Assembly (NCBI RefSeq): GCF_030408355.1
Contig: NZ_CP046606.1
Location: forward strand, 372,001 to 436,000
DNA from: Corynebacterium afermentans subsp. afermentans
Lineage (GTDB): Bacteria; Actinomycetota; Actinomycetes; Mycobacteriales; Mycobacteriaceae
Reading direction: 5' to 3'
DNA: 64,000 nucleotides
The notes beneath the pieces were generated by a model, which was given only the letters and a program-made list of their open reading frames with translations, had not been told where the DNA came from and made no database searches. The position numbers and the translations under genes are program-made. Positions 28,655 to 37,089 of the stretch are shown in pieces (within the stretch, counting starts at the first letter, position 1; each line of letters starts with the position of its first letter).

Positions 28655-29023
28655 GTGATTCAGAAAGAATCGCGTCTGAAGGTCGCCGACAACACTGGTG
28701 CACGCGAAATCCTGTGCATCAACGTTCTCGGCGGTTCTGTTCGACGCTTCGCCGGCATCGGCGACACGATTGTCGCCACCGTGAAGGAAGCAGCCCCGGG
28801 CGGCAACGTCAAGGAAGGCGAGATTGTCAAGGCCGTCATCGTGCGCGCCAAGAAGGAAACCCGTCGTCCGGACGGCTCCTACATCTCCTTCGACGAGAAC
28901 GCTGCCGTCATCATCAAGAACGACACCGAGCCGCGCGGTACCCGCATCTTCGGCCCGGTTGCTCGTGAGCTGCGCGACAAGCGCTTCATGAAGATCGTGT
29001 CTCTCGCACCGGAGGTGATCTAA
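28655..29023 (+). CDS. rplN: 50S ribosomal protein L14
   Basis: L14 sits at the subunit interface (bridge B8). The GTG at 28655 follows CAGGAGACC and gives [19 protein letters not shown] and the universal length of 122 residues; the ATG at 28631 is too early. The family block [19 protein letters not shown] is present. It starts a three-gene unit (rplN-rplX-rplE) cut off from both the S10 operon and rpsH by accessory genes. Confidence 0.98.
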   Translation: MIQKESRLKVADNTGAREILCINVLGGSVRRFAGIGDTIVATVKEAAPGGNVKEGEIVKAVIVRAKKETRRPDGSYISFDENAAVIIKNDTEPRGTRIFGPVARELRDKRFMKIVSLAPEVI

Positions 29024-29026
29024 CCT

Positions 29027-29341
29027 ATGAAGATCAAGAAGGGCGATATGGTCCAGGTCATCGCCGGCAAGGACAAGGGCGCTCAGGGTCGCGTCATCGA
29101 GGCGTACCCGCAGCGTGACAAGGTCCTGGTCGAGGGCGTGAACCGCATCAAGAAGCACGTCGCCAACTCCTACACGGAGCGCGGCGCCGAGTCCGGCGGC
29201 ATTGTCACCCAGGAAGCCCCGATCCACGTGTCCAACGTGATGATCCTGGATTCCGACGGCAAGCCGACCCGCGTCGGCTTCCGCTTCGACGAGGACGGCA
29301 AGAAGATCCGCGTGGCCAAGTCGAACGGGAAGGACATCTAA
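29027..29341 (+). CDS. rplX: 50S ribosomal protein L24
   Basis: L24 is an assembly-initiator protein. The 104 residues contain the KOW motif ([20 protein letters not shown]) and [20 protein letters not shown]. It lies 3 bp after rplN and shares one base with the rplE start. Confidence 0.98.
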   Translation: MKIKKGDMVQVIAGKDKGAQGRVIEAYPQRDKVLVEGVNRIKKHVANSYTERGAESGGIVTQEAPIHVSNVMILDSDGKPTRVGFRFDEDGKKIRVAKSNGKDI

Positions 29342-29928
29342 TGACTGAGAGCATTCAGAACTACACCCCCCGCCTGAAGACGCGTTACCAGGACGAGATC
29401 CGCACCAAGCTCAATGACGAGTTCTCTTACGACAACGTCATGCAGATCCCGGCCCTGACCAAGATTGTTGTGAACATGGGTGTGGGCGACGCTGCCCGCG
29501 ACTCCAAGGTCATCAACGGCGCGCTCGAGGACCTCACCGCGATCACCGGCCAGAAGCCGCAGCTGCGTCGCGCGAAGAAGTCCATCGCTAACTTCAAGCT
29601 CCGCGAAGGCATGCCGATCGGCGCGAAGGTCACCCTCCGCGGCGACCGCATGTGGGAGTTCCTGGACCGTCTGCTGACCGTGGCGCTGCCGCGTATTCGC
29701 GACTTCCGCGGCCTGAACGACAAGCAGTTCGACGGCAACGGCAACTACACCTTCGGCCTGTCCGAGCAGACCATGTTCTACGAGATCGACATTGACAAGA
29801 TCGATCGCGTGCGCGGCATGGACATCACGCTTGTGACCACCGCCACGAACGACGACGAGGGTCGCGCCCTGCTGACGCACCTCGGCTTCCCGTTCGCTGA
29901 CAAGGACGGCAAGATGAAGCGCGCATAA
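29341..29928 (+). CDS. rplE: 50S ribosomal protein L5
   Basis: L5 binds 5S rRNA and contacts P-site tRNA. The 195 residues carry the core blocks [39 protein letters not shown] and [19 protein letters not shown]. The ATG overlaps the rplX stop (TAATG). No S14 gene follows, unlike in most bacteria, and a terminator closes the unit. Confidence 0.98.
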   Translation: MTESIQNYTPRLKTRYQDEIRTKLNDEFSYDNVMQIPALTKIVVNMGVGDAARDSKVINGALEDLTAITGQKPQLRRAKKSIANFKLREGMPIGAKVTLRGDRMWEFLDRLLTVALPRIRDFRGLNDKQFDGNGNYTFGLSEQTMFYEIDIDKIDRVRGMDITLVTTATNDDEGRALLTHLGFPFADKDGKMKRA

Positions 29929-29954
29929 GCGTTTTGCTTTGCAGCTTTGCGACG

Positions 29955-29989
29955 ATGCCTCCGGTTCTCCTTGAACCGGGGGCATTTTC
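29955..29989 (+). terminator. Terminator of rplN-rplX-rplE
   Basis: GCCTCCGGTTC pairs with GAACCGGGGGC (one T-G) around TCCTT and is followed by ATTTTCGTG. It lies 27 bp after the rplE stop. Confidence 0.85.
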
Positions 29990-30265
29990 GTGTCTTGGTG
30001 GGGCTTTCGCTGTGTGTGGGCGGTGATGCTTCTGGCCGTGCTATTCCGGGCAGAATTCGAATGCTGGATTGCGAATGCGCGGCTCTTGTCGGCGATCTTG
30101 CGGCAGTAACGAGCTGCAACTAACGAGTTCTGGGGGTGGGCTCGGGCGGGGAACCTCGGCGAGCTTCAGTGGGCAGTCTGTGGTGAATGGAAGCTTTTTG
30201 TTCCACACCACTGCGAGATATGATTCCGTTCGTAATTTATGCAGACGAGACGGCAGGAAGCGTCC

Positions 30266-31783
30266 ATGTCAATCTTCTCCCGGGGCGCGATCATCGCGCC
30301 TAAGGAATTCAACCGTTGGCTCATCGTCCCGGCGGCGCTGGCCATCCACCTCTCCATCGGTCAGGTCTACGGGTTCTCCGTGTTTAAAAAGCCAATGATG
30401 GAGCACTTCGGGGTGGGGGAGGTTGCTGTGGGCTGGATCTTCTCGCTGGCGATCGGCATGTTGGGCACCTCGTCTGCGCTGTTCGGCTCGTGGGTGGAAA
30501 GGGTCGGGCCGCGCGCGTCCATGTCTGTCGCTGGCCTGCTGTGGGTGGCCGGATTCCTCGTGGCCACGCTGGGCATTCACACCGGCAACCTGTGGTTGGT
30601 GTACGTCGGCTACGGGTTCATCGGCGGCATTGGGTTGGGCATCGGCTACATCTCGCCCGTGTCCACGCTGATGAAGTGGTTCCCGGACCGGCCGGGCCTG
30701 GCCACGGGGCTTGCCATCATGGGTTTCGGCGGCGGCGCGCTCATCGCCTCACCGGCCTCGAACCGGTTGATGGAGGCGTTCGGCGGAGGTGCTGAGCTCG
30801 CGGACCGCGCCGCGGGACTCGAACCGACGTTTATCACGCTTGCGGTGGTGTACGCAGCCGTGATCGCCATGGGCGCGTACTGCATCCGGCTGCCGCACCC
30901 GGATTGGACCCCGTCTGGCGCGCCGAAGTTGAAGGTGAAGCCGGCGAAGGTCGCCATCGTGGGCGCGAATGTCAGCGCGAATAACGCGATCCGCACACCA
31001 CAGTTCTGGTGCCTGTGGGTGATCCTGTTCTGCAACATCACCGCCGGCATCGGCATCCTGGAAAACGCCGCGCCGATGGTGCAGGACTACTACCCGGCGC
31101 TGACCGCCGCGGCCGCCGCCGGGTTTGTCGGGCTGCTGTCACTGGCCAACATGGGCGGGCGCTTTATCTGGTCGTCTGCCTCCGATGTCATCGGCCGGAA
31201 GAACATCTACATGGTCTACCTGGGGGTTGGCCTGATCTTCTACTTCGTGGTTGCTTCCGCCGGCCACACCAGCCTGGCGCTGTTCGTTGTCAGTACCCTG
31301 ATCCTGCTCACCTTCTACGGCGGCGGGTTTTCCACCATCCCGGCGTATCTGCGCGATCTCTTCGGTGTGTACCAGGTCGGCGCGATCCATGGACGGTTGC
31401 TCACGGCCTGGTCCGCGGCGGGTGTGGCGGGCCCGTTGATCATCAACATGGTGGTGGAGCGCCAGGCCAGCCGCGGCAACTCCGGCCCGGAGCTGTACCA
31501 GCTCTCGCTCTACATCATGTGCGTGCTGCTCGCGGTCGGCTTGGTTGCGAACATTTTGGTCAAGCCGGTTCACAAGAAGTGGTTCGAGGACCCGGAGACG
31601 GTGCAGGCCAAGGTGGAGGCGGATCGTGCGTCGGCGAGAGCATCCGCTACGACGGCGACCGCCAGCGGTGCCGGATCCCTGCACGCGCTGGCGGCTGTGG
31701 TGCTCGCGTTGGTTATCGCGGTGCTGCTTGTCTACGGGCTGTGGGAGACCGCGGCGAAGGCGTCGCAGATGTTCGCCGGTTAG
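30266..31783 (+). CDS. OFA-family MFS transporter (oxalate/formate antiporter-like)
   Basis: This is a 12-helix MFS transporter of the OFA group, with an extra hydrophobic C-terminal segment (ALAAVVLALVIAVLLVYGLW) giving 13 helices and 505 residues. Typical features are the N-terminal IHLSIGQVYGFSVFKKPM and the loop GGIGLGIGYISPVSTLMKWF. I chose the ATG at 30266 because AGGAAG lies 6 nt upstream; an ATG at 30239 is possible. The stop overlaps the convergent fdhD stop by 4 bp. The substrate is unknown; formate, lactate or another small carboxylate is plausible from the family. Confidence 0.85.
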   Translation: MSIFSRGAIIAPKEFNRWLIVPAALAIHLSIGQVYGFSVFKKPMMEHFGVGEVAVGWIFSLAIGMLGTSSALFGSWVERVGPRASMSVAGLLWVAGFLVATLGIHTGNLWLVYVGYGFIGGIGLGIGYISPVSTLMKWFPDRPGLATGLAIMGFGGGALIASPASNRLMEAFGGGAELADRAAGLEPTFITLAVVYAAVIAMGAYCIRLPHPDWTPSGAPKLKVKPAKVAIVGANVSANNAIRTPQFWCLWVILFCNITAGIGILENAAPMVQDYYPALTAAAAAGFVGLLSLANMGGRFIWSSASDVIGRKNIYMVYLGVGLIFYFVVASAGHTSLALFVVSTLILLTFYGGGFSTIPAYLRDLFGVYQVGAIHGRLLTAWSAAGVAGPLIINMVVERQASRGNSGPELYQLSLYIMCVLLAVGLVANILVKPVHKKWFEDPETVQAKVEADRASARASATTATASGAGSLHALAAVVLALVIAVLLVYGLWETAAKASQMFAG

Positions 31784-32535
31784 GCCCCGGCGTAAACGCT
31801 GAAACGCTCGGCGCTCACCTCACCGACGAGCACCGTGTTGGTGGCCCGGGCAAGCTCCACGGCCATCGATGTCACGCCGGCGGTGGTGGCCACCGCGCCG
31901 AACCCGGCTGCTGCGGCGGCCCGCACGATCTCGAAGCCCACCTGCGCATCGGTTGCGAGGGTGAGGGCGGGGGATGCGGAGGCGTCGAGAAGCATGTGCC
32001 CCGCAATCTTGTGCACGGCGTTCAAAGCGTCGAGGTCTTGGCGGCCCGTGCCACCCGCGACGGCGGTGGGCAGGTCGCGCGTGCGGTGCTGCGACAACAC
32101 CCCAGGCAGCGCGAAGATCTCGGACGGCTCGAGCTCCATGAACGTATCGCGCACGTCGAGGTTGGCGGCGAGCTCGCGCACCCGCTGCTCGGCGGAAATG
32201 CCGCAGGCGTCGCCGGGGATCGGGTCGATAAACTGCGGGGCCGAGGGGCGCGCGAGCTGGATATCCAGCAGGTTGTAGGTGTTCTCGCCGCCGATCGCGC
32301 CCTCGCAGTAGCGGGCGGTGACCACGTCCTCGACCCGGGTGATCATCCCGCGCGCCAGCAGCAGGCCGTGGGCGAGCTCGATGTCGTGGCCCGGGGTGCG
32401 CATAAGCGTAGCGGCGCTCACGCCACCGGCCCGGATCTCCAGCGGCTCTTCAACCGCGACCTGGCCCGCGCGGGTGTCGCGGGTGCCGTCGGCGGAGATT
32501 CTGGTGACTGCGAAGCTGCGTTTGGTCCTGCTCAC
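31780..32535 (-). CDS. fdhD: Divergent FdhD-like sulfurtransferase
   Basis: FdhD passes sulfur to the molybdenum cofactor of formate dehydrogenase. The N-terminal half is clearly family-like (VAVEEPLEIRAGG, MRTPGHDIELAHGLLLARG). Several hallmark residues are changed: the cysteine loop usually ending CGVCG is ACGISA, keeping one Cys; the HEDVGRHxAxDK block is RQDLDALNAVHK; and the SxRASYE block is TDAQVGFE. At 251 residues the protein is otherwise full length. No formate dehydrogenase gene lies nearby, although as I recall C. glutamicum carries fdhF in this same interval. The gene may be degenerating or specialised. The GTG start lies 8 nt after TACCAT, suggesting a leaderless mRNA. Confidence 0.82.
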   Translation of the reverse strand: MSRTKRSFAVTRISADGTRDTRAGQVAVEEPLEIRAGGVSAATLMRTPGHDIELAHGLLLARGMITRVEDVVTARYCEGAIGGENTYNLLDIQLARPSAPQFIDPIPGDACGISAEQRVRELAANLDVRDTFMELEPSEIFALPGVLSQHRTRDLPTAVAGGTGRQDLDALNAVHKIAGHMLLDASASPALTLATDAQVGFEIVRAAAAAGFGAVATTAGVTSMAVELARATNTVLVGEVSAERFSVYAGA

Positions 32536-32543
32536 GGGAACCG

Positions 32544-32549
32544 ATGGTA
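32544..32549 (-). promoter_or_regulatory. -10 element of a probable leaderless fdhD promoter
   Basis: On the minus strand this is TACCAT, ending 8 nt before the GTG at 32535, with no ribosome binding site between. Confidence 0.4.
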
Positions 32550-32713
32550 TCGCCGGATTCTTAACTCGCGAACTCGCGGCGAATCTACGTGCGAAAACTC
32601 GGGTTGTCCACAGGGGTGCGAACGCGAATTACACAAGCACAAAAACACAGGCCTTGACCGCCCATTACAACTGCACCCACACATCCGAACACAGAAAGGG
32701 GTGGGTGCGTCCG

Positions 32714-33427
32714 ATGCGTACCGAAGACAAGATCAAACAACGGCTACAGAAACTGCTCAACCAGGCCCGCGACCGTGAGGGCACACCGGAGGGCGACGCG
32801 TTCTACGCCAGAGCCTTCGAGCTCATGGCCGAGTACGGCTACGAACAACGCGACCTGGACACCGATGACGGCGACGAGGTGGGCCAGCGCGCTTACGAAT
32901 TCGCCGGCGCCTACACGGAGATGCAGGCGAACCTGCTTCTGACCATCGCATTCGCGCTGCACTGCACGGGGTTTTCGCAGCGCGTGTACAACTCCACGCG
33001 CATGAAAGACGCCGTCATCTTCGGCTGCGCGCGCCACCTGGAGAGGGTGGACATGCTGTACGCGCTGCTGTTGCCCGTGATGCTTGCGGATGCGCAGAAA
33101 GTGCGCGCGACCAGCTGGGGTGAATCGGCGGTCGTGCGCCGCCGCAGCTTCATGTCCGGCTTCGCCGCCAGCATCGGTGCGCGTCTCGCCGAGGCGGAAA
33201 AGACCGTGGAGGAATCAGACGGGGAGTATGGGCTCGTGCTTGTCGACGACTTCCAGAAAGCCACCGAAGCCCGCGACAATTTCGCGGCAGAGATGGGCTT
33301 CTTTCTCGGCAGCTTTTCGTCCAAACGGTCCTTCGACGCGGATGCGTTCGATCAAGGGCATGAGGCGGGGCAGCGCTCCGACATCGGGCAGACGCGGGTG
33401 CGTTCGCGCCCCGCGCTGCCGTTCTAG
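32714..33427 (+). CDS. DUF2786 domain-containing protein
   Basis: The first 45 residues match the DUF2786 pattern: a helix KIKQRLQKLLNQARDREGTP, then EGDAFYARAFELMAEYGYEQRDL. The remaining 190 residues look like a helical domain found behind DUF2786 in phage and actinobacterial proteins, with a segment RRSFMSGFAASIGARLAEAE. The length is 237 residues. The start is uncertain: the ATG at 32714 is used, but in-frame GTG codons at 32705 and upstream are possible next to GAAAGGGG. The function is unknown; such genes are often phage- or mobile-associated. Confidence 0.78.
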   Translation: MRTEDKIKQRLQKLLNQARDREGTPEGDAFYARAFELMAEYGYEQRDLDTDDGDEVGQRAYEFAGAYTEMQANLLLTIAFALHCTGFSQRVYNSTRMKDAVIFGCARHLERVDMLYALLLPVMLADAQKVRATSWGESAVVRRRSFMSGFAASIGARLAEAEKTVEESDGEYGLVLVDDFQKATEARDNFAAEMGFFLGSFSSKRSFDADAFDQGHEAGQRSDIGQTRVRSRPALPF

Positions 33428-33474
33428 CCGCGCTGAACGGGAATCTCGATCGAGGGGCTGTCACCCATCGCGAT

Positions 33475-33519
33475 TGTGCAACTTTTCTTGTATGGTTATC
33501 GTGCAGGAAAAGTTGCACA
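33475..33519. promoter_or_regulatory. 13-bp inverted-repeat operator of the ArsR-MFS operon
   Basis: TGTGCAACTTTTC (33475-33487) and GAAAAGTTGCACA (33507-33519) form a perfect 13-bp inverted repeat with a 19-nt centre. The centre contains TATGGTTAT, a likely -10 region. The arsR start is 15 bp beyond. This is what an autoregulatory ArsR operator looks like. Confidence 0.7.
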
Positions 33520-33534
33520 GTATTTGGAGATTCG

Positions 33535-33861
33535 ATGACACCACGTGAATACCATCATCCAACAGCTGAGGAAATCACTCTGACCAGGGTGCTTGGCGCT
33601 TTGAGCGACCCCACTCGACTGGAGATGATCCGTCGGCTCGCCGACGGGTTGGAGCATGACAGTCTTGAGCTGGCAGACGATTTGCCCCGGTCGACGCTCA
33701 CGTACCACACGCGGATGTTGAGGGAGGCGGGTGTGACGTGGACCCGAGGGGAGGGGCGCGCGTGCCTGATCCGACTGCGGCGGGACGACCTGGATCGTTT
33801 ATTTCCCGGTGTGCTTGCAGCAGTGATCGCCAACACGACTGCCGAGGTGGAACAGGGATGA
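33535..33861 (+). CDS. ArsR-family transcriptional regulator
   Basis: This is a 108-residue winged-helix repressor. The recognition unit is LGALSDPTRLEMIRRLADGL, then the helix-turn-helix LADDLPRSTLTYHTRMLREAG and the wing TWTRGEGRACLIRLRR. No metal-binding cysteine pair is visible, so it probably senses something other than arsenic or a thiophilic metal. It overlaps the MFS gene by 4 bp (ATGA) and lies just below a perfect inverted repeat. I infer that it represses its own operon and that the exporter's substrate is the inducer. Confidence 0.9.
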   Translation: MTPREYHHPTAEEITLTRVLGALSDPTRLEMIRRLADGLEHDSLELADDLPRSTLTYHTRMLREAGVTWTRGEGRACLIRLRRDDLDRLFPGVLAAVIANTTAEVEQG

Positions 33862-34994
33862 TGCGGCGGCTATGGCCTTTCGTGCTGGGGAGCGTGGCGC
33901 TCGGCCTAGACGCATACGTCGTGGCGGGGCTCCTGCCCGCCATAGCAGCTGCCCTCGGAACGCCGGAAGCTACGATTGGTCTGGGGGTTGCGGCATTTAC
34001 GGGTTCGTATGCCGTCGTGGGACCGTTGCTGGCGGGGAGGGCAGGACGGCGGTCACGGCACAGCCTGATCATCGCCTTGCTGGTGTTTACGGTAGCCAAC
34101 TTGGCCACGGCGTTTTCGCCAACTGTCTGGGTTTTCCTGGGGTCTCGCGTGGTGGCTGGCGCAGCAGCTGGTGTGTATTCGCCGCTATCATCTGCGGTCG
34201 CCGCGGAACTCGTGGGGCAAGAACACCGAGGCCGAGCACTAGCGTTAGTCCTAGCTGGCTTAGCGGTCGGCACTGTATTCGGCGTGCCGACCGGTCTGCT
34301 GCTAGCACAACATTGGGGTTGGCGCGCCGCGATTCTGCTGATCGTGGTCATCGGAGGTGTAGCACTCGCAGGTATCGCACTGCGAGGAGGAGATCTGCCG
34401 GCCATCCCAGCGTCTGGTCCCGCCGACCGTCTGCGGTCGATTACACGCCCGAAGAATCTGCTCACGGTCACTGTGACGCTGTTGACCGGCGTCGCTTCTC
34501 TGGGGCTTTACACCTACCTTACTGTCGTGCTGTCCGGGGGAGCCCTTGCGTCGCATCAGAACGTAGCGATTTGGGTATGGGGGCTTGGTGGAGCGGCCGG
34601 AGCATTGGGGGTTGGGCGGCTCGCGGACAAATATGACCCGCTGCGGTTGAGTGCTGTGATTCTCGCGGGCCTCACCTGTGCGTTGCTCGGTATGACCCAA
34701 GGCCAGGTTCCGGTGTTAGTGGTAGTCAGTCTGTTTGTCTGGGGGTTGTGCGGTTGGGCTTCCTTGGCGCCCCAGCAGCAAGTGCTACTGCAAGCGAATC
34801 CCACTGATGGCGCAACAGCCGTAGCTGCGAATGCTTCGGCCAACTACCTAGGTTCGGCACTGGGCGCGCTTGCTGGATCGCTTTTGGTCGCTGCAGATGC
34901 GACGCCGACCGTACTGTGTGGTTCAGTGGCGGTCGTGACCGCGTTCGCGTTGTTCTGCCAGCTTGTTCGGCAGCGCATGGATTTCAACCCGTGA
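33858..34994 (+). CDS. MFS transporter (DHA1-like drug efflux), 378 aa
   Basis: This is a 12-helix MFS protein starting MMRRLWPFVLGSVALGLDAY, with the DHA1-type segment GVAAFTGSYAVVGPLLAGRAGRR (loop 2-3) and motif-C-like GVYSPLSSAVAAELVGQ. The start overlaps the arsR stop. Codon use differs from the surroundings: more TTA, CTA, GTA, AGT and other A/T-ending or rare codons, suggesting recent acquisition together with arsR. The exported compound is unknown. It ends 13 bp before the remnant of a peptidase gene on the other strand. Confidence 0.88.
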   Translation: MMRRLWPFVLGSVALGLDAYVVAGLLPAIAAALGTPEATIGLGVAAFTGSYAVVGPLLAGRAGRRSRHSLIIALLVFTVANLATAFSPTVWVFLGSRVVAGAAAGVYSPLSSAVAAELVGQEHRGRALALVLAGLAVGTVFGVPTGLLLAQHWGWRAAILLIVVIGGVALAGIALRGGDLPAIPASGPADRLRSITRPKNLLTVTVTLLTGVASLGLYTYLTVVLSGGALASHQNVAIWVWGLGGAAGALGVGRLADKYDPLRLSAVILAGLTCALLGMTQGQVPVLVVVSLFVWGLCGWASLAPQQQVLLQANPTDGATAVAANASANYLGSALGALAGSLLVAADATPTVLCGSVAVVTAFALFCQLVRQRMDFNP

Positions 34995-35006
34995 GCCAAA
35001 TCCTGC

Positions 35007-35334
35007 TTACGCGCCATCCACCAGCCACGCGGCCGCGGCCGCGATCATGGCCTCGGCCGCACGGTCGAGCGTGGGCTGCAGGTCCGGTGCAAAGGACGGG
35101 GAGTGGTTGCCGGGTGCGTTCTCCCCGTCCGTTTTCCAGCACGCAGACGGTGCCGGTTTCTCCGACCTGCATGTGCGTGAGCTGCAGCGCGTCCAGCCGC
35201 GAGCGGATTTTCGAGGATGTCTGCAGCTCCTGCAGCGACAGCTCGGGATGCTGGTGGAACCACACGTACAGTGCTTCGCGAGCCTCGCGCGTGGCGGCCA
35301 GCGATCCAACGAGCTGAGCAAGAGCAGATTCCAT
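35007..35334 (-). pseudogene. Remnant of an M20D amidohydrolase/peptidase gene
   Basis: The first 70 codons read as the N-terminus of an M20D-type hydrolase (ALYVWFHQHPELSLQELQTS, then TGTVCVLENG). After that, another reading frame gives a typical C-terminus of the same family (APGNHSPSFAPDLQPTLDRA, then AMIAAAAAWLVDGA and a stop). About 300 residues holding the metal site are missing. An internal deletion with frameshift explains this best. The remnant borders the acquired arsR-MFS pair. Confidence 0.72.
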
Positions 35335-35687
35335 AGAAAATCAGTCCATGGGGTCGCGTGGGCGGCCGGGGCTCGGTGGGGTGGCGGAGTTCGTCGATAA
35401 GCGATTTGCTTATTGGCGCAGGAAAGCGGTAAGTTACCCCCTCGGACTTGCGCGCCGAGGATTCGGCGTGCGCAAGCCGAAGTACATTTGAACATCCAAC
35501 TTTGTTGCAGGCCCCCCGCCAAGATGCGGACCGCGTGCAAGGGAGGCGGCGAGCGGCCCACGCTATTGAGTGTGGGCAGCGTGAGTAGCCCCCGACAGAC
35601 CATGCGGAAAACGCGACCTCAAGCGCTCACGCGCGGCAGGTCACCCGGTGGATGGGAACCGCAACGAGAAAGGTAACGGTCACCACA
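35335..35687 (+). other. Leader region of the rpsH operon
   Basis: A 353-bp stretch with no credible gene. It holds one copy of CGTCGATAAGC (35392-35402), followed by TTGCTTATTGG, and a hairpin GCCCAC/GTGGGC (35556-35577). The promoter of the rpsH-rplO unit must lie here, but its boxes are not clear. Like the rpsJ and rplN leaders it is long and partly structured. Confidence 0.4.
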
Positions 35688-36086
35688 ATGACCATGACTG
35701 ATCCGATCGCGGACATGCTGTCGCGCGTGCGCAACGCAGCAACTGCGCAGCACGACACCGTGTCTATGCCTTCGTCCAAGATCAAGGTGAACATCGCCGA
35801 GATCTTGAAGCAGGAAGGCTACATCGAAGACTACAAAGTTGAGGAAGAGAAGGTCGCCAAGTCGCTGACGCTCAACCTCAAGTACGGCCCGACCCGCGAG
35901 CCTTCTATCGCTGGTCTGCGCCGCGTGTCCAAGCCGGGCCTGCGCGTGTACGCCAAGTCCAACGACCTGCCTCAGGTGCTCGGTGGCCTGGGCGTGGCAA
36001 TCATCTCCACGTCCCACGGCCTGCTCACCGACCGCCAGGCTCAAGAGAAGGGTGTAGGCGGGGAAGTCCTCGCTTACGTCTGGTAA
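35688..36086 (+). CDS. rpsH: 30S ribosomal protein S8
   Basis: S8 is a primary 16S rRNA binder and, in E. coli, the repressor of the spc operon. The ATG at 35688 gives [17 protein letters not shown] and 132 residues; ATG 35694 is an alternative, and ATG 35652 would add unlikely residues. Family blocks include RPSLTxNLKY-like [18 protein letters not shown] and [20 protein letters not shown], ending GGEVLAYVW. It is the first gene of the rpsH-rplF-rplR-rpsE-rpmD-rplO unit. Confidence 0.97.
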   Translation: MTMTDPIADMLSRVRNAATAQHDTVSMPSSKIKVNIAEILKQEGYIEDYKVEEEKVAKSLTLNLKYGPTREPSIAGLRRVSKPGLRVYAKSNDLPQVLGGLGVAIISTSHGLLTDRQAQEKGVGGEVLAYVW

Positions 36087-36105
36087 AGGGGAGGTTGAAA
36101 GACTT

Positions 36106-36642
36106 ATGTCTCGTGTAGGTAATGCACCCATCGCAATCCCGAACAACGTCGAGGTGAAGATCGACGGCCAGCACGTCGAGGTCAAGGGCCCGAAGGGTAC
36201 CAAGGACCTGGATATGCCGGCACCGATCACCGCTTCCGTCGAGGACAACCAGATCCTGGTGGCCCGCCCGGACGACCACCGTGACAACCGTTCGCTTCAC
36301 GGCCTGACCCGCTCCCTGATCAACAACATGGTCGTGGGTGTGAACGAGGGCTACAAGATCAACATGGAGATCTTCGGCGTCGGCTACCGCGTGCAGCAGA
36401 AGGGCAAGGACCTCGAGTTCTCCCTCGGCTACTCGCACCCGATCCTGATCGAGGCGCCGGAAGGCGTCACGTTCTCCGTCGACGGCAACACCAAGTTGGC
36501 CATCGAAGGTTCCGATAAGCAGCAGGTTGGCCAGATTGCGGCAAACATCCGCCGTCTGCGTAAGGATGACCCGTACAAGGGTAAGGGCATCCGCTACGCC
36601 GGCGAGCAGGTCCGCCGCAAGGTCGGAAAGACGGGTAAGTAA
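36106..36642 (+). CDS. rplF: 50S ribosomal protein L6
   Basis: L6 lies near the sarcin-ricin loop and the factor-binding site. The 178 residues begin [18 protein letters not shown] and end with the conserved [20 protein letters not shown]. It follows rpsH by 19 bp with GGGGAGG as ribosome binding site. Confidence 0.98.
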   Translation: MSRVGNAPIAIPNNVEVKIDGQHVEVKGPKGTKDLDMPAPITASVEDNQILVARPDDHRDNRSLHGLTRSLINNMVVGVNEGYKINMEIFGVGYRVQQKGKDLEFSLGYSHPILIEAPEGVTFSVDGNTKLAIEGSDKQQVGQIAANIRRLRKDDPYKGKGIRYAGEQVRRKVGKTGK

Positions 36643-36644
36643 TC

Positions 36645-37049
36645 ATGAGCAATACTGCAGAGAACACCAAGCGCACCCCGGTTGGCAAGGACATCTCGTC
36701 CCGCCGCCGCGAGGCACGCGCACGTCGCCACAACCGCATCCGCAAGACGCTGCGCGGCACCCCGGAGACCCCGCGTCTCGTTGTGCACCGCTCCTCGCGT
36801 CACATCCACGTCCAGGTCATCGACGACCTCGCAGGCCACACCCTGGCGTCCGCGTCGTCCATTGAGCCGGACGTGCGCAACCTGGAGGGCGACAAGAAGG
36901 AAAAGGCTGCCAAGGTTGGCCAGCTCGTCGCTGAGCGCGCCAAGGCTGCAGGCATCGAAGCAATCGTCTTCGACCGTGGCGGCTACAAGTACCACGGCCG
37001 CGTCGCGGCCCTGGCCGAAGCAGCTCGTGAAGGTGGTCTGAAGTTCTAA
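36645..37049 (+). CDS. rplR: 50S ribosomal protein L18
   Basis: L18 binds 5S rRNA together with L5. The 134 residues include [34 protein letters not shown] and the C-terminal [20 protein letters not shown]. It starts 2 bp after the rplF stop. Confidence 0.98.
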   Translation: MSNTAENTKRTPVGKDISSRRREARARRHNRIRKTLRGTPETPRLVVHRSSRHIHVQVIDDLAGHTLASASSIEPDVRNLEGDKKEKAAKVGQLVAERAKAAGIEAIVFDRGGYKYHGRVAALAEAAREGGLKF

Positions 37050-37089
37050 TGATCACCGCAAACATCACCATCAACGGAAGGATCGCGTA

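Noticed and set aside
29929..30265. rpsN/rpsZ (S14) after rplE, or another double-hairpin repeat
   Set aside because: No S14-like frame is present. Short repeats (CGAATGC and TAACGAG twice each) occur but lack the four-arm design.
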